Below are positions 12,011 to 22,929 of a stretch of DNA of 64,000 bases, one piece after another. This DNA comes from Bettongia penicillata ogilbyi. Lineage: Eukaryota; Chordata; Mammalia; Diprotodontia; Potoroidae. The DNA is taken from contig JAJHZJ010000751.1 in NCBI GenBank assembly GCA_023548195.1, positions 1,988,501-2,052,500 on the forward strand, in the 5' to 3' direction. The translations under genes and the position numbers were made by a program. The notes below the pieces were generated by a model. That model was not told the DNA's origin, did no database searches, and saw nothing but the letters and a program-made list of their open reading frames with translations. Position 1 is the stretch's first letter; each line of letters begins with the position of its first letter.

Positions 12011-12361
12011 TTTACACTCTTTGTTGTGTGTATGGAAGACTAAGCCCCTGACTGATTGCTCAGAGTCGATAACCTTGCTTTAAAAATAAAACAAATTTTG
12101 GTAGTTATATTTCCGTGTAATTGATTCCTTTTGTTACATTTTATACCTTTAAAAACATGATTCTGAGAATGAGTCCATAAGCTTTAGTTGACCAAAAAAG
12201 CAAAGCAGGCTTCCATGCCACAAAACAGGTGAAGAAACTATGATCCACACATAGTCCTATGTATTTCTGAAATACCATTATTTAAGAAATAACAATTGAA
12301 TGCATATGTGGAGACATTTTTTGGAAGCAATCGTTACTCATTGTAAAGACTTTTCTTACTA

Positions 12362-12620
12362 GCTTGCTTTAAGTCTCAGCTCAAATACTATCTCTCAACA
12401 GGAATTCTCTCTTAACCTCCTCATTTTCTAATGCTCTCTGAAGAAATTACTTTGTGCCTAGTTCATATTTATGTGAATTTACTTGTCTGTGTAGTTGTGT
12501 ACATCCTAATAGAATGGAATTTTTTTGAGGGCAGGGTTTCTCTTTCATTCTGTCATTCTGTTTTTTTGATTTAGCACAATTTTGACCCCTTGCCTGTTCT
12601 TAATAAATGTTTGTGAAGGA
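12362..12620 (+). mobile_element. L2 LINE 3' end
   Basis: It follows the L2 tail order: 'tctcagctcaaatactatct', 'aggaattctctcttaac', 'ttactttgtgcctagttcat', 'tagaatggaatttttttgag', 'ggcagggtttctctttc' and 'cttaataaatgtttgtg'. A protein-coding role is excluded by this match. Confidence 0.75.
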
Positions 12621-12684
12621 ATGGACAAAGTAAGAATGCTGTCTAGGGAGCTTGACATGTGATGTCTGTGGAGACACATTGTAG

Positions 12685-12875
12685 AATGATGGAGGGATAT
12701 GGGGGAAAGAGCAAGATAGATTCAGATCCTGCTTCTGTCACCCTATTTAGCTGCTCAGTAGTGAGCTACTTACATTAACCTCTCTGGGCTTTATTTTTCT
12801 CATCTATGAAATGGTGGAACTGGAGTTAGTGTTTACCAAGAGTCTTTTTCTACCTCTTAATCTGTGATTTGAAGC
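12685..12875 (+). mobile_element. CORE-SINE/Ther-like copy
   Basis: 'gattcagatcctgcttctgt', 'acctctctgggctttatttt' and 'ctcatctatgaaatggtgga' are diagnostic of a degraded sense SINE. Confidence 0.65.
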
Positions 12876-12879
12876 AGTT

Positions 12880-15030
12880 GATGGCAAGTTAGTTGTAAGA
12901 TCGATGAATTAAAAACTACAGTAGAGGAAAAAAAAACAAACCCAAATGATCCTCAGTTCTGTTTTATTACCCATAAAACCAGGGTGAGAATACTTATATT
13001 AGATCTCTTTGATATTAAAGAGAAAATGAACAGAGTGCATGAATTAGAGAAAAAAAAAACCACAAGGATTTCTGCCTTGAAGAATAATAATACTGAGTTG
13101 AATCACATTTAAAGGTGTTCTGAATATTTGAACAGAAAATACCTTAGATATATTAAGTAAAATTCAGGAGAAAGGAGATAAAATTTGTTAGTGCATAACC
13201 AGTTTGATAGGGAAAGTGACTGTTGAATAAAATGTTTTAAAACATATCTTGGGTATGCCATAATGCAAGCACCTTTTTTTGAGATTATCACATGGTGTTT
13301 CTCCGGCTTTCTCTTGGCTCTCTTTTCCTCCTCCCTCCATTCTGTCCTTCTGTGCTCTTGTTCCCTTTCCCTATGAGGGATTCCTTGGAGTTGGTGCCAA
13401 TCTGTGTCCATCCTTGGGATTATGGTGATTTGTAGATGTGATGCACCACTTTGGGTTGCCCTGTGCTCTAGGTGGGTAGAACTGTTAACGAACATTTGCT
13501 TTCACTTTGTTTTAGGGAATTTCTCAATCTGGACAAGTATTGAGGTTCAGAGACAGACTCCGTGCTGGCTCCAGAGCCCAACTAGCATCACTCAGGTTTT
13601 CTGCAGGGCTGTGGAGATGAGAGAGAAAGAGACAGTCTTTGCCCTGCTTACTGACACCATTTCTCTAAATGTTTTCCTTTGGGAAAGGATGAGGAAAGAG
13701 AGACAGACAGAAGGAAAGACAGACAGTCCTTAGGGAGTTGCCACTCTGTGGTTCTTACATTCTGGCACTTTTCTCAGTTTCCTGAGGAAGGAATAGTAGA
13801 ACACCTCATGCTTGTGGGTACTATGTTTTCTTTGAACTGTGGGTCAATAAACTAATGTAGTGAAGCACCAAAGGGGAAAGGCAGAATGAATTCCTTAGCC
13901 AGACTGGTTTTATTTTTAAGAGGTTCACTTTCTTCCAAAATAATGTTAACTCACAAAATAGAAGTCATACTTAGTATTATGTAATTTTCCAGGTGGGGTG
14001 GAGTATTGGGGAGGAAAGTGTTGGAGGGATTGCCACCTGGGTTAGAAGCACCTTACCCACCTTGTACTGGGCAGAAAGGAGACCTTCCTGAGAGTATGGT
14101 CAGGATTTACTAATGTGTGGATGCGTTGCCGAATTCTAATCAAAATCATCTCTTGCTTCTTTGTTCACATGCGTAAAGAAATAGCCTAGAGACTTAGATG
14201 TATTGCTCTAAACATTTTCCATACTGGATGGTTCATTTCTAGGACCAGGTCAGTTCCTGCTGGTAGCTTAGCTGAAAACCTAATACAGTTGTACTACCCA
14301 TATGCCTCAACTCATCAGTAATTACTCCTGCATGTACTGTTCATATATAAAGGTGATAAAAATAACTCGGAAGCAGATAACACATTTTACTTTGTTCTCT
14401 ATCATGTTTTTATAGGTAACTCATTAATCAGTGGACATAAAACCTTCTCGATCAATGAATAATCTTTTTCTCATTCTGGTTTCTGACTGTATGGAATGAT
14501 GTAGTTCATCAGTTTCTAGGCTATAGCCCTGAACTAGTTTATAAATGTATGCTTTCTTTCATTGCAAGTGTTCTGTTATTAGATGGATTTTTTTTTTGAA
14601 CTTAGAAAGCTTGGTTTAAACATTTTCTGTAAGATTGACAACTGGTTCAAGGACTTGTTCAACCATGTAGAGTTAGACAAGACTATCCATTAAAACATCC
14701 CATTCAATTCCTTCAGGAATTCAGAGTTCTTGAGACTAAATACACAGATGCAAATCATTTGATTTATCCTACTCTCACACCTTTCTGACAATCCTCTATT
14801 TACTGTCTCCCTGCTTAAACTGTGAAAATGGTCCAATCTCCCTTCCTTCCCACTCCTATCAAAATTTTTGGACAAGTGTTGTAGGTTCTAAATGTTCCTT
14901 TTTTTGCAAGTGAATCAAACGGCACATTTCAACAGGGAGGTTAAATATTCTATAAATTCACACTTCACAATTTTGCTACGTAATTTATCTAAAGCTTTGA
15001 GCATTTTTAGAATTAAGTTTCAAATATAGT
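12880..15030. other. Unique intronic sequence before the ADGRL2 exon
   Basis: There is no recognised transposon in about 2.1 kb. A short GACA-rich patch lies at 13680-13730. A 'ttcactttgttttag' acceptor-like string sits at about 13502-13516, but no donor or conserved frame follows that I can defend as an exon. Confidence 0.35.
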
Positions 15031-15034
15031 ATGT

Positions 15035-15235
15035 TTATAGAATAATGAATGTAGACCTGAAAGAGACTTCATAGTTTATCTGGTCCAGCCCCTTTATTTT
15101 ACAGAGTTAGAACCTGAGGCTCAGAGAAATTGACCCAAAGGTCACACAGGTAGTAAGTTACAGAGTTGAGATTTGAATTCAGGTCTTTGACTTCAAGTAC
15201 TTCCAGTTGGACACTGTATCTTGATACTTGCCAAG
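15035..15235 (-). mobile_element. CORE-SINE/MIR copy just upstream of the ADGRL2 exon
   Basis: 'gaaagagacttcatagttta', 'ctggtccagccccttta', 'cctgaggctcagagaaattg' and 'agatttgaattcaggtcttt' read as an antisense SINE. It ends about 50 bp before the alternative acceptor tract. Confidence 0.75.
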
Positions 15236-15270
15236 AATGGGCACATTGTAGAATCAACCTGTATGCTTAT

Positions 15271-15288
15271 TTTTTTTTTTCTTTTCAG
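15271..15288 (+). promoter_or_regulatory. Alternative splice acceptor upstream of the ADGRL2 start exon
   Basis: A run of T followed by cttttcag ends at 15288. It has the same architecture as the acceptor ending at 15388 and lies exactly 100 bp before it. Its use would lengthen the 5' leader by 100 nt. Which acceptor is used cannot be told from sequence. Confidence 0.45.
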
Positions 15289-15370
15289 ATTAGTTTTGCA
15301 CTCAGTGAGTGCCTACTTTTTTTTTAAAAGCATTATAATTCTGTATCTGCGGCACATAGTAAATGATGGA

Positions 15371-15388
15371 TTTTTTTTTTTCTTTCAG
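15371..15388 (+). promoter_or_regulatory. Splice acceptor of the ADGRL2 start exon
   Basis: An uninterrupted T tract followed by tctttcag ends at 15388. It is the acceptor nearest to the start codon with a good polypyrimidine tract. Confidence 0.7.
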
Positions 15389-15390
15389 AT

Positions 15391-15455
15391 ATGAGGATCA
15401 ATGATGCATACAGCTGGGTTCAATGAAGCTGGGCATTTATAACTGGATTCATTAA
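15391..15455 (+). promoter_or_regulatory. Cluster of three overlapping uORFs in the ADGRL2 5' leader
   Basis: Three short upstream ORFs start at 15391 (11 codons, stop at 15424-15426), 15401 (13 codons, stop at 15440-15442) and 15423 (10 codons, stop at 15453-15455). They occupy all three frames, and the third is in frame with the main ORF. The second and third have T at -3, a weak context. The first sits two bases after the splice junction, so its context depends on the preceding exon. All terminate before the main ATG at 15489, leaving reinitiation or leaky scanning as ways to reach it. Confidence 0.6.
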
Positions 15456-15488
15456 GGAATACAAAGGAAGTATTTAAAGGGATCAATA

Positions 15489-15561
15489 ATGGTGTCTTCT
15501 GGTTGCAGAATGCGAAGTCTTTGGTTTCTCCTTGCAATCAGCATCTTACAGGGTACAGAAG
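15489..15561 (+). CDS. ADGRL2: ADGRL2 (latrophilin-2) first coding segment: start codon and signal peptide
   Basis: This segment encodes 24 residues plus the first base of codon 25. The N-region reads MVSSGCRMRSLWF, followed by a hydrophobic core LLAISIL and then QGTE, with a split Gly codon at the exon end. From memory, human ADGRL2 opens with the same 13 residues, has a signal peptide of the same 25-residue length and ends in TEG; ADGRL1 and ADGRL3 open differently. ADGRL2 is a plasma-membrane adhesion GPCR that binds teneurins and FLRTs at synapses and other cell contacts. The extracellular lectin, olfactomedin, GAIN and 7TM parts lie on exons outside this window. The start is supported by A at -3 and G at +4 and by an in-frame TAA 36 bases upstream (15453-15455). 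Met8 (15510) is a possible alternative start. Relative to the recalled human sequence, the hydrophobic core has about six conservative changes. Confidence 0.9.
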
Positions 15562-15567
15562 GTAAGA
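15559..15567 (+). promoter_or_regulatory. Splice donor of the ADGRL2 start exon
   Basis: AAG|GTAAGA is an almost perfect match to the vertebrate donor consensus. It splits a Gly codon after its first base, which fits the known phase-1 junction following the signal peptide in this family. Confidence 0.85.
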
Positions 15568-16880
15568 TGTTGTCTTTTAAAATGTACAGAAGTATACAGA
15601 CTTTGAAATATGTACAGATTATCAGAGTTTTCAATAATGAAACAGGCGAGGATGGGTAATTAATTCATTGCCTATCTCGTACCTTTTTGAATGATTTCTT
15701 GATGATGAATTTTGTGTAATAGTCATAATTTTTTCCTTTTGTTCATAGTATTATACTGATGTATATTGTTGAAGCAACTATAATTTCATTTTTCTTGACT
15801 GAAAAGTAGTTTATTTTTTAGCATTGTTTTCTAGTTACCTTCATACAATGCCATTCTGCAAAGTAAGTGATCGTAAGTTCCATAAAAAATCCACAAAGGT
15901 TTTAACTATGGCTTGATGGGACTAAAAGCTATCTTTTGTTGCTGATTTTTATATTTATTGACTAAATTTATTCCTAGTGAAATCAAAAGCAATATGTGGT
16001 ACCTTTTTCCCTTTTTTTGCCATCATCACCTTGTGTTAATATAATATTTCTAAAACTCCTAAATAAATCCATCAAATCTTTTTTTGAAAAATAGTTATAG
16101 GTCCTTTAGTGTGTCCTCTGTGATGTTATCCATCTCTTTAAAAAAAGTATATTTCTCAGTGTGAGACTTTTGCTTGAGTCTTAGGCCACATGCTTAGAAA
16201 TACTTCAGGGAAATAGTGTGTAGACTAATTTAAAAAAAACTACATTTTGAAAGGCTTAAAAATAATCTTCTTTAGCTTTCACTTATGGTACTTGTTTACT
16301 TCAGCATTTATTTCTTTCTAATCTGTGCTCTGGGGCTTGGGTTGACAAGCCCATTTTGCAGAAATAACAATGGCCATTTCTATAGGTAGACTTAAAGGAT
16401 TCCTGAGAAGGAAGTTTTATCAAGGGTGGTGGCCCAGAGAGTTTAGGCTCTGCCCAGGGTGCTTTAAAAAATTTTTTTTTAAACTTTTGTAGGAGAGAAT
16501 AATATATTATTGAGGACTCTGTCCTTTAAGGAGAACTAATCTCTGTAGTTTCATTAAATAATAATTGCCATTGTGATTTGTTAAAAACCACGTACACCCG
16601 TCTTCTTGCTGCATCTTTTAGTGTTGGAGTATTTCCACAGAAAAGATATATGTCAGTAGAGAAGAAGACGTAATGTTCAGACACTTTGTACAGATCGGGT
16701 CAGAAGTTAATATGGAGCTAGGATGCAGAGATTTTTATAGCTAGTTGACTTGCTTTTTATATTCAGTGTAAAAATAGATTTCATGAGGAATATATAAGCC
16801 ATTTGAGAGATGCATATAAAGCTGGGTAGTGGAAAATGGAATTTTCCATTTTATAGTTTCTTCCAGTTCAAGATGGTTTA
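15568..16880. other. Unique AT-rich start of the long intron
   Basis: Apart from homopolymer runs I see no repeat, exon or RNA gene. Confidence 0.35.
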
Positions 16881-16889
16881 ATGAAAATG

Positions 16890-17150
16890 ACAGGTAACAT
16901 TACTTAGCATTTATGTAACACTTTAAGGTTTGCTAAGCACTTTACAAATATTATCTCACTTTTGCCTTACAATAACCCTGGCCGGTAGGTGCTATTATTA
17001 CCTCCATTTTACAGATGAATATTCTTGAGGCAGACAGAGGTGTAAGTGCCTTACCCAGGGTCACAGAGCTAATAAATGATTGGGATCACATCTGAATTCA
17101 AGTCTTCATGACTCCAGGTCTAGTGCTCTATCAACTTCACTACCTTGTGG
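16890..17150 (-). mobile_element. Near full-length MIR-type SINE, antisense
   Basis: It shows the whole order: 'cattacttagcatttatgta', 'aaggtttgctaagcacttta', 'ggtaggtgctattattacct', 'ccattttacagatga', 'ttacccagggtcacagagct' and 'gtgctctatcaacttcacta'. Confidence 0.8.
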
Positions 17151-18065
17151 GTTTTGGGTTTACTTCAGGACTGGATAGCATAACAATATTTAAAAAAATA
17201 CAGATGTAAGAAAAAAAGGAGAGAAGATAACTAAATCTTTGTATTATGTAGATTAAGGAACAAAAGAAAACGTAACACATAGGTAATCCGTTTTCTGGGA
17301 AAAGAGGAGATTCAGAATTAGGCATTTTGCACAAAAACATTTTTAAAAATCTATCATCTTAAATTGTGCCTTATTCTTCCTATTTGATACATTTGCAGAA
17401 ATTGATAAATTCTACAGTTTCACGTATTTGTCAGGTATATTTACAGCCTAATGGACCAAGAAAAGATTGGAATTCAGTGAGTGCCTTGCTTATCTTGGTT
17501 AAAGTAGATTCTCTCATTTTAGCCAGTGCCCATTACAGACCTTTATATATCTAGCTAGTTGTTCTTAGAGAGTTGCAACCTATTAAAAATTCACCATTCT
17601 ACATCTTTCCTCGTGATGAACTTCTCTGTACTTGACAAAGAGTTTCTGGAATCATAGGCATGGGCAGTTCATCTCTAGATGCCACGCGTGAAGTCTTTCT
17701 AAGGTGACTGTGCCAAAGCCACTGTCACAGCATCATTCCAGAGTGAACCTTTGTTTGAGGCAGAGAGTAACATAAGCTAAAATTATACTGGATAGTTTTT
17801 TTTTTAGATTGTGGTATTCAGATCACAAATATTAATGTTAGGTTGACTTTAAACCACAGAACAAAATTAAATAGTGATTATTAGGATCTTATGAGAATGC
17901 ATTAGGATGAAAAGATATGCCATATTCAACATTCTGCCAATGAATAGCACTCCATGCACAGAAAGATCACAAGCCAGAGATGAGCGAATAAGAAGGGAAA
18001 AAACCTGATTTATTGTTGAGAACTGACTCCTAAAGTTTGTCATGGAAATCTTGTGTACGTGAATG

Positions 18066-18090
18066 TTTTTTTTTTTTTTTTGGGGGGGGG
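18066..18090 (+). repeat. T16-G9 homopolymer junction
   Basis: Sixteen T are followed directly by nine G. A second, longer T-to-G junction occurs at 25423-25444. Confidence 0.9.
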
Positions 18091-18754
18091 TTGTTTTTTT
18101 GGCATTTACTGGTGGTAGAGGAAACCCTCGCTAAATTCCCTGCTGTTCTTTTTGAGTGTTTCTGTACAGTTAAAAACGATTCCAGGTGTGGACCAGTGGC
18201 TCATTAATCCACATAATGAAAATTTTTCCAATCAAGGTGGAGACCTCATTGCTAGCACAGTATCTTAACTCAGTGGGGGGTTATGGAGCAGAGGCTGCTT
18301 CATGAGAGACTGTAGTTTTATTTTCAGTGTCACCTATTAGGTCAGGAATCATATCTACCGTAAAGAGAAGTTTCATTTTTGGATGCATTGGACCAAGGGG
18401 GGGTTGCTTTTGAAGTGATTCCCTCCTACAGGTAAAGAAGAATCTGGAAAGGACCCATACTGTAAGGAATATTGTACAGAGTTAGTGCATACTGTTTCGA
18501 CATTGATCAGTGTCATATGGGTTTTGTCTTTTAAAAAAATATTCTGACATGGCATGAGAGGCCTCTATCAACATTAAGCAGATAATGCTCTTTGAACACC
18601 TGTAGAGAGAACCAATCAAAGAAAGAATGGGGACAGAGGAAAGTAAAGTTAGGGTTTGAAATGTAACTCTACTACCTTTCAAAGCCTTTTGTGTTTTTCT
18701 TTCCTGAAACCTTTATTCACCCCAACTGGGAATCTCCTTCTGCCAACCCAGATT

Positions 18755-18880
18755 GCCTGTAACACTTGGAGGTTAAGTGCCTTCCCTAAGGCCACAATCA
18801 ACTTTGTTATCAGAACCAGGCCATCCTTCCTCTGACCCAGGGCTCTGTCCAGTATACTGTGCTTACCTATGTAAGGCAAA
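18755..18880 (-). mobile_element. Degraded MIR-like SINE
   Basis: 'cacttggaggttaagtgcct', 'ccctaaggccaca' and 'ctctgtccagtatactgtgc' fit an antisense MIR. Confidence 0.45.
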
Positions 18881-18916
18881 TTTTTCTTAAATATAAACCT
18901 GGCCTTTAATTTCATC

Positions 18917-19168
18917 ATTGTTGATCGGTCACACCTGACTTTCATGACCCTCTTTGGGGTTTTCTTGGCAAAGAGACTGGAGTAGTGTACCGTTTTCTTC
19001 TCCAGCTCATTTTACAGATGAGAAAATTGAGGCAAGCAAGCAAGCTTGAAGTGACTTGCACAGGGTCACACAGCTAGTGAGTGTCTGAGGCCAGATTGGA
19101 ACTCAGGAAGAGGAGTCTTCCTGACTCCCAGCCTGGCGCTTTATCCACTGTACCACCTATCTGTCCAA
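18917..19168 (-). mobile_element. Marsupial tRNA-headed SINE with 12-bp target-site duplication
   Basis: The body reads 'ttcatgaccctctttggggt', 'tcttctccagctcatttta', 'gacttgcacagggtcacaca', 'gagtcttcctgactccca' and 'ttatccactgtaccacct'. It is flanked by perfect direct repeats tttaatttcatc at 18905-18916 and 19169-19180. This is a clean retroposition event. Confidence 0.92.
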
Positions 19169-19180
19169 TTTAATTTCATC

Positions 19181-20285
19181 CTACCTGCTTCTTAAACTTG
19201 GATGTTTATAAGTAGGATTCTTAGCTTATGTGTTCCCCACATAAAGCAGTATTCTCGGTCCATTCATACACACATGTATTATCTAAGGTCATGAAAGCAT
19301 AAGGAGTTCCACTTCCACATCCACATGTAATGGGATTTTGATGTGTAGTAGTCAAGGCTTAATTTAATATTGGATTTCTTTTCCATTTATAATTGCAAAA
19401 AAGAACAAATCTGCTGATAGGGTTGATTTAGTATTGCTTTGTTGAAATATTTGTCTTGTTTTAGATACATTATTTTTTCCTGTTCTCATTAAAGTAACAG
19501 CCATTAGGAATTCTCCACATTTTATTGAAGATGCTCACTTTGCAGAAGGACATTGGATATTATGATTCAAATGAGATTGCACCAAACCTTGCCTTGTAAA
19601 AGTTTATTCATAGCTGGAAAATAGGAGCAGTCATCTGAGGGGAATATTTAATTTAGTCTACAAAACTAGAGTTCTTCCTTAAGTATTTTGGCATTTAGAT
19701 CATATTTGTATATATAAACTTAAATGCCTTATAAAAGATGATTTTTGCAAGATTCTTTTTCACATTTTTTAAAGTGTTAGAAAAATAAACTCAAAAATCT
19801 TCAAAAGTCATTTTTGCTGAGAAACTGACTTTCTTTTGATTCTTTTGACCTATTCTTAAAAGCGTGGTGCCCACAGTAGAATTATGTATCAGTAAGTAGG
19901 GAAATAAATTGAATTTCTGTGTTCTAGAGAATTAAATTATGCCATATAATTGGAGGCCTGGCAAGTGTAAGTCAGACACATGAAAGTTCACATTGGTTGA
20001 TGTGAGTGACAAGTTATATAAATAAAGTAGCCTATCAGAAGAGTCAGATACAAGGACTGAGTTGTGTCCCATATTCACTATATATTAGATTTCATTAGTA
20101 AAATTTATATTCAGTTAATTCAAATATCTTATTTCAAAGGAAAAATAATTAGACATCTGTCAAAATAGGAATGAGTATTATTGTCATTACTACTTGAAAT
20201 ATTTTCCCTGTGTAAAGCAAGGAAACCTTGCTAAGGAATCTTAGAATATAACTGAATAAACATTCTTACTTTCTTTTATTACTAT
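19181..20285. other. Unique AT-rich intron
   Basis: I recognise no repeat family or exon in this stretch. Confidence 0.35.
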
Positions 20286-20289
20286 TTTA

Positions 20290-20518
20290 GAGAAGGGCTT
20301 CTTAAGCTTTTTTGTGTATTAGATCCCTTAAGGAGGCTGGTAAAGCTTCTGCATGTCTTCTCTAAATAGTGTTTTTCAATGCGTAAGATAAAATATGTAG
20401 AATTATAAAGGAAACTATATTGAAATATTTTTATCAGAGTATTGGAAATTGAAATATATTTTTCAGAGTATTGGAAAAATCCCCAAGAAATTCACAGACT
20501 TGAACAAGGATGCCTGAT
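20290..20518 (+). mobile_element. Small hAT-type non-autonomous DNA element
   Basis: The left end 'gggcttcttaagctttttt' and the later 'atagtgtttttcaatgcgta' and 'gaattataaaggaaactata' match a short mammalian DNA element with termini like 'aggggttcttaac'. The right end 'ttcacagacttgaacaagga' is decayed. An internal 30-bp segment ending in 'cagagtattggaaa' occurs twice. The family name is not certain. Confidence 0.6.
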
Positions 20519-20519
20519 T

Positions 20520-22700
20520 TAAAGTATATATTATCTATATAAAAGTGTAGGTGTATATCATTTGTGGGATGTTTGCTGTGTTGGTCTTTTGTCACAGTAT
20601 GATCTTACAGCCTTCCACTCTCTTGATGTCAGGAAAAGAGAGTAAGGACAAAAATGAGTGGGTCGAGACTGAAGAATGGGTCAGTCCAGGCAAACCCTGG
20701 CATGCCAACATTCTCTTTACATCAGTATTTACTGGAAGAGAGTGGCTAGAGGTCTAGTACCATAAACATTAAATTTGAAAGGAAAAAAGGACTTTAAAAT
20801 GCAGAGGGAAGGGCTGCATTTAGGATTTGAAGAATTTTGATTATTTGAGGAGTCTCTCTATATGTGAATGGTAATCATTCACCAAAGGTTAGTGGTCTTT
20901 GGTGTGAGAGCCATAAGGTACCCAGCCATTTGAGAGTTAACATCAATATGTTTCACTTTTCTCCAAATCTCCCTCCTCCAACTGCTATGTCTCTGATCAA
21001 ACCAAGGGACACTGAAGGAAGGGACACACCCTGCCCACTTCCTTTGCTTTGCTCAAGAATGTGAAAACGTTGATGGAACTTGATCTGGGTGCTAAAGTAT
21101 AGTATTCTACTGTTAAAAGTGGATTCCAACTTAATTTCAATTAACATATACTAAGCATATTTTTCTAGAGGAAATTAACCTCAAAAGTATCATAGGACAT
21201 AATTTTTTTACTGCCCTTTCTTTTTACAAAAATAAGTTTTGTTGTTACAATTTTTGCATCATAGAAGAAAATATACCCTTAAAATTGTCCCCAGACTAAC
21301 GGAAGAATATATATTCTTCTTGCATTTTCAGAACCTCCTCATTTCTTGCTTCTGTTCACTCTTTTTTCATTATGATGACCTTACCCTCTCTCAGTGGTTG
21401 TAACCCCATGGCCCATCTCTAAGACCAAACTAAATTGGCTTACTCTAGCTTCCTTAGATTTCCCAGTCTAGCAGAATTGACAACACTTTTTATTTGTTTG
21501 TTTCTGTATATGAGATTAGTTGAAGACTAGGGGGTAAATTTTCAGCAAGGTGCATGGGGATTTGGCCACATGATTCCTATTAAAATTAATGGGAGTCACA
21601 ACTCCTATTAAATTAATGAGAGTTGCATGGCTAAATCTCTGTTTGCTTCATGGCAAATGTATCCATATCATCTTAATTCACAAATTATGCAAATTAGATT
21701 TCTTCCAAACAGTGCATTGGTATATATTTTGAATTATATTCATCTTAAAAAGAAAGACTCAGGTATTGTTCCGTATAAAAATGGATTTACTGCCCTTTTC
21801 AAGCACACGTTTCCAGCAGTCTTAGCCTTATTGTATTCTACTTACAGAATGTATTTGTTTGTAATGGAACTTTCTCCTTCAGCTGCGTCCCCCCCATTAT
21901 AGAAGTATATAATTCCACAAAAAAGTGGAATTTGATAGCATAATAGACGCTGGTAAAGGTGATTCTTAGCTGAAAAACACAAAATAAGAGCTGAAAAGAA
22001 CGGTATCACCAGTAAATAAAGTTATGCCACTTAATGGTATCTTTTATTTCCTAGCAATTTAGGCTCCTTTATGAAAGTAGCATGACATTTACTGTTTATA
22101 TCAACCTTTTGAAGACAGATCTTTGGGAAGGAGCCAGGGAAGGGGGGCAAAATGCCCACTAGGGATGAAAGATCTTGCCAAAGCTACTGTTTAGACTGAA
22201 GAGGGGAGAGGGAAAATGTGTGGCAGGTGAGAGAGGAGCCCACCTGGATCTTGAAAGCTAGTAATGGATATTTTAACAATTATTCTTGCTAACTATTAGA
22301 CCCTGAATGAACTAGTATATATACTATTAAAGGAGCATGAGTGCCGTCAGCATTCTTGAAATTTCAGTGTACTGGACAAAGCTCCAGTCACCTCAGTCTA
22401 GTTATAGCTTTGCTTTATCCTGCTACTTTTCTTGCTGTAGCAAAACTATTATTTCTGAAAATGAGAATGAGGATTAAATTGAATTCCTAAATGTGCCTTC
22501 TAATAAAAAAAATGAGTTAATTTGAAATTGTTAACTCATGTGTTTCTTTAGTATGCAAAGTAGGCCATCTTTTATACACATAGATGTTTTTTCCTGATCC
22601 ACTCCTAATGAGGTAAGTATTTTGCCCTCTTTCCAGAGTGTCTTCCCTCTCCCCTGTGTACCTCACCTTCTCCTCCATCCCCCATACTTTGAATGGATTT
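20520..22700. other. Mostly unique intron
   Basis: No gene or clear transposon was recognised. A short local duplication lies at 21575-21630. Confidence 0.35.
21575..21630 (+). repeat. Local 27-bp imperfect tandem duplication
   Basis: 'cctattaaaattaatgggag' is followed about 27 bp later by 'cctattaaattaatgagagt', each leading into similar sequence. Confidence 0.7.
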
Positions 22701-22711
22701 AGAGAACCAGA

Positions 22712-22850
22712 GCCACAGAAGTGAAAAACATGAGCCAGAAGACTTGCTGTGAAATTCTGCCTCTGCCACTATAAAAACTGCTTGACCTGGGGGGAGTTAA
22801 CTTAATGTTTCTATACTGGTTTTGTCCTTTATAAAATGGAGTGAATAAGA
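22712..22850 (+). mobile_element. Degraded CORE-SINE
   Basis: 'gaaattctgcctctgccact', 'tgcttgacctggggggagtt' and 'ttgtcctttataaaatgga' match a sense Ther/MIR-type SINE. Confidence 0.55.
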
Positions 22851-22891
22851 CTTGTTCCACCGGAAAACACTTTGAAGTCAACCATTATGAA

Positions 22892-22922
22892 GATGATGAT
22901 GATGATGATGATGTTGATGATA
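22892..22922 (+). repeat. (GAT)n microsatellite
   Basis: Seven GAT units followed by an interrupted GAT end. Confidence 0.92.
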
Positions 22923-22929
22923 AAGGGAG

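Larger units (their letters stand above)
1..15388 (+). other. ADGRL2 intron upstream of the start-codon exon
   Basis: I found no coding exon, CpG island or convincing promoter here. The ORFs in this stretch are short and look like chance, SINE-derived or microsatellite-derived frames. ADGRL2 is known to have long introns between non-coding 5' exons, so this is most likely intron. An unrecognised non-coding 5' exon could still lie within it. Confidence 0.7.
15389..15561 (+). other. ADGRL2: ADGRL2 start-codon exon (5' leader plus first coding bases)
   Basis: This internal exon of 173 nt is defined by a long T-rich tract ending in tctttcag (15381-15388) and a donor AAG|GTAAGA (exon ends at 15561). 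It contributes 100 nt of 5' leader and 73 nt of coding sequence and ends in phase 1. The acceptor choice is an inference, because a second strong acceptor ends at 15288. If that one is used, the exon would be 273 nt. Confidence 0.75.

Noticed and set aside
13502..13740. Possible exon after 'ttcactttgttttag'
   Set aside because: The open frame ends in GACA-rich simple sequence, resembles no protein I know, and no donor or conservation evidence is visible.
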